This document shows, one piece after another, positions 63,636 to 64,000 of a stretch of 64,000 nucleotides of DNA (within the stretch, counting starts at the first letter, position 1; every line of letters starts with the position of its first letter). The stretch comes from Mariniphaga sp963747515 (lineage in GTDB: Bacteria > Bacteroidota > Bacteroidia > Bacteroidales > Prolixibacteraceae), in contig CAVVFN010000009.1 of assembly GCA_963747515.1 (NCBI GenBank), forward strand, positions 1 through 64,000, in the 5' to 3' direction. The notes beneath the pieces are model-generated. The model saw nothing but the letters and a program-made list of their open reading frames with translations. It was not told the origin of the DNA and searched no databases. The translations under genes and the position numbers were made by a program.

Positions 63636-64000
63636 ATGAATACTAAAAAATCAACTTCAAGGAGAGGATTCATAAAAAAGGCTTTGGTGGCTGGTGCCGG
63701 TATAACTGTTATACCTCGTCATGTATTGGGGGGCAGGGGGTTTCTGGCTCCCTCAGACCTGCTTACCAAAGCCATCATTGGAGTGGGAGGAATGGGAAGG
63801 GGTCATATTCCTTATGAGGGCACCCGTGTTGTGGCAATTTGCGATGTCGATCGCCTGCACCTTGAGCGGGCAAAAAGCATGATTGACTATGACGTAAAAA
63901 CGTTTAGTGATTTCAGGGAGGTGCTTCAGTTACCGGAAGTGGATATTGTGCATATTGCTACTCCGCCTCATTGGCATGGTATTATGGCAGCAGAAGCAGC
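63636..64000 (+). CDS. Gfo/Idh/MocA oxidoreductase, 5' part (runs off the window)
   Basis: Open from ATG 63636 to the window end, at least 121 codons. A Tat signal (SRRGFIKKALVAGAGITVI) is followed by KAIIGVGGMGRGHIPYEGTRVVAICDVD, then VDIVHIATPPHWHGIMAAEAA. It is a second, diverged paralogue of the enzyme at 61165 and probably shares the transcript with it and DUF1080 despite a 200-bp gap. The EKP catalytic motif would lie just beyond the edge. Confidence 0.9.
   Translation, partial: MNTKKSTSRRGFIKKALVAGAGITVIPRHVLGGRGFLAPSDLLTKAIIGVGGMGRGHIPYEGTRVVAICDVDRLHLERAKSMIDYDVKTFSDFREVLQLPEVDIVHIATPPHWHGIMAAEA

Overview
The window reads as a chromosome segment of a Bacteroidota bacterium. Evidence seen: a T9SS type A sorting domain, a SusC-like TonB-dependent receptor with an N-terminal carboxypeptidase-regulatory-like domain, DUF6266 proteins, YfhO, an Ig-like outer-membrane lipoprotein, and many upstream boxes matching the TAnnTTTG (-7) promoter element of this phylum. 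A Marinilabiliales/Prolixibacteraceae-like lineage is plausible but not proven. No rRNA, tRNA or CRISPR was seen.

Layout. 1-1400 is a decayed accessory patch: a small membrane protein, a truncated ECF sigma factor and a hipA relic that abuts it. 1402-7030 is the most unusual block: an SDR facing away from a tight four-gene operon of two tandem paralogous radical SAM enzymes, a YghO/bacterial-ceramide-synthase-like GNAT acyltransferase and a membrane-anchored sulfotransferase. I infer a lipid- or amide-modifying pathway that I cannot name. 7528-18076 is a complete nuoABCDHIJKLMN operon without nuoEFG, bracketed by a diverged 48-bp direct repeat. 18476-26379 carries a TonB receptor, a T9SS cargo protein, TA relics (hicB), an amidohydrolase lipoprotein, a secreted propeller protein, an unknown protein and a DUF6266 protein. 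26705-29979 is the two-gene NHEJ set ligD-ku. 30542-36169 holds tetR, rnr, an Ig-like lipoprotein and a response regulator with a C-terminal membrane anchor.

36330-49395 is largely housekeeping: mpg-yfhO, a flippase, the lysine/DAP genes dapL, dapF and lysA, a glycosyltransferase with a TsaC/Sua5 gene, mscL, a head-GIN protein, rimM and rpsP. The DapF carries Ser in place of both catalytic Cys residues. The S16 protein has a very long repeat-built acidic tail. 49784-53453 is accessory: a broken lipocalin-like gene, a heparinase-like lipoprotein and a graveyard with IS and DUF6266 relics plus a long 11-bp-unit hairpin. 53579-60900 returns to core genes (ruvC, membrane proteins, EamA transporter, TPR protein, lipA, lipB); lipB needs a one-base shift at an A10 run. 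61165-64000 begins a Gfo/Idh/MocA - DUF1080 - Gfo/Idh/MocA carbohydrate cluster that runs off the window.

Recurrent themes are one-base indels in A-runs at or near gene starts (sigma, hicB, lipB) and -7 boxes placed very close to start codons. All family assignments were made by reading motifs; no database search was run.
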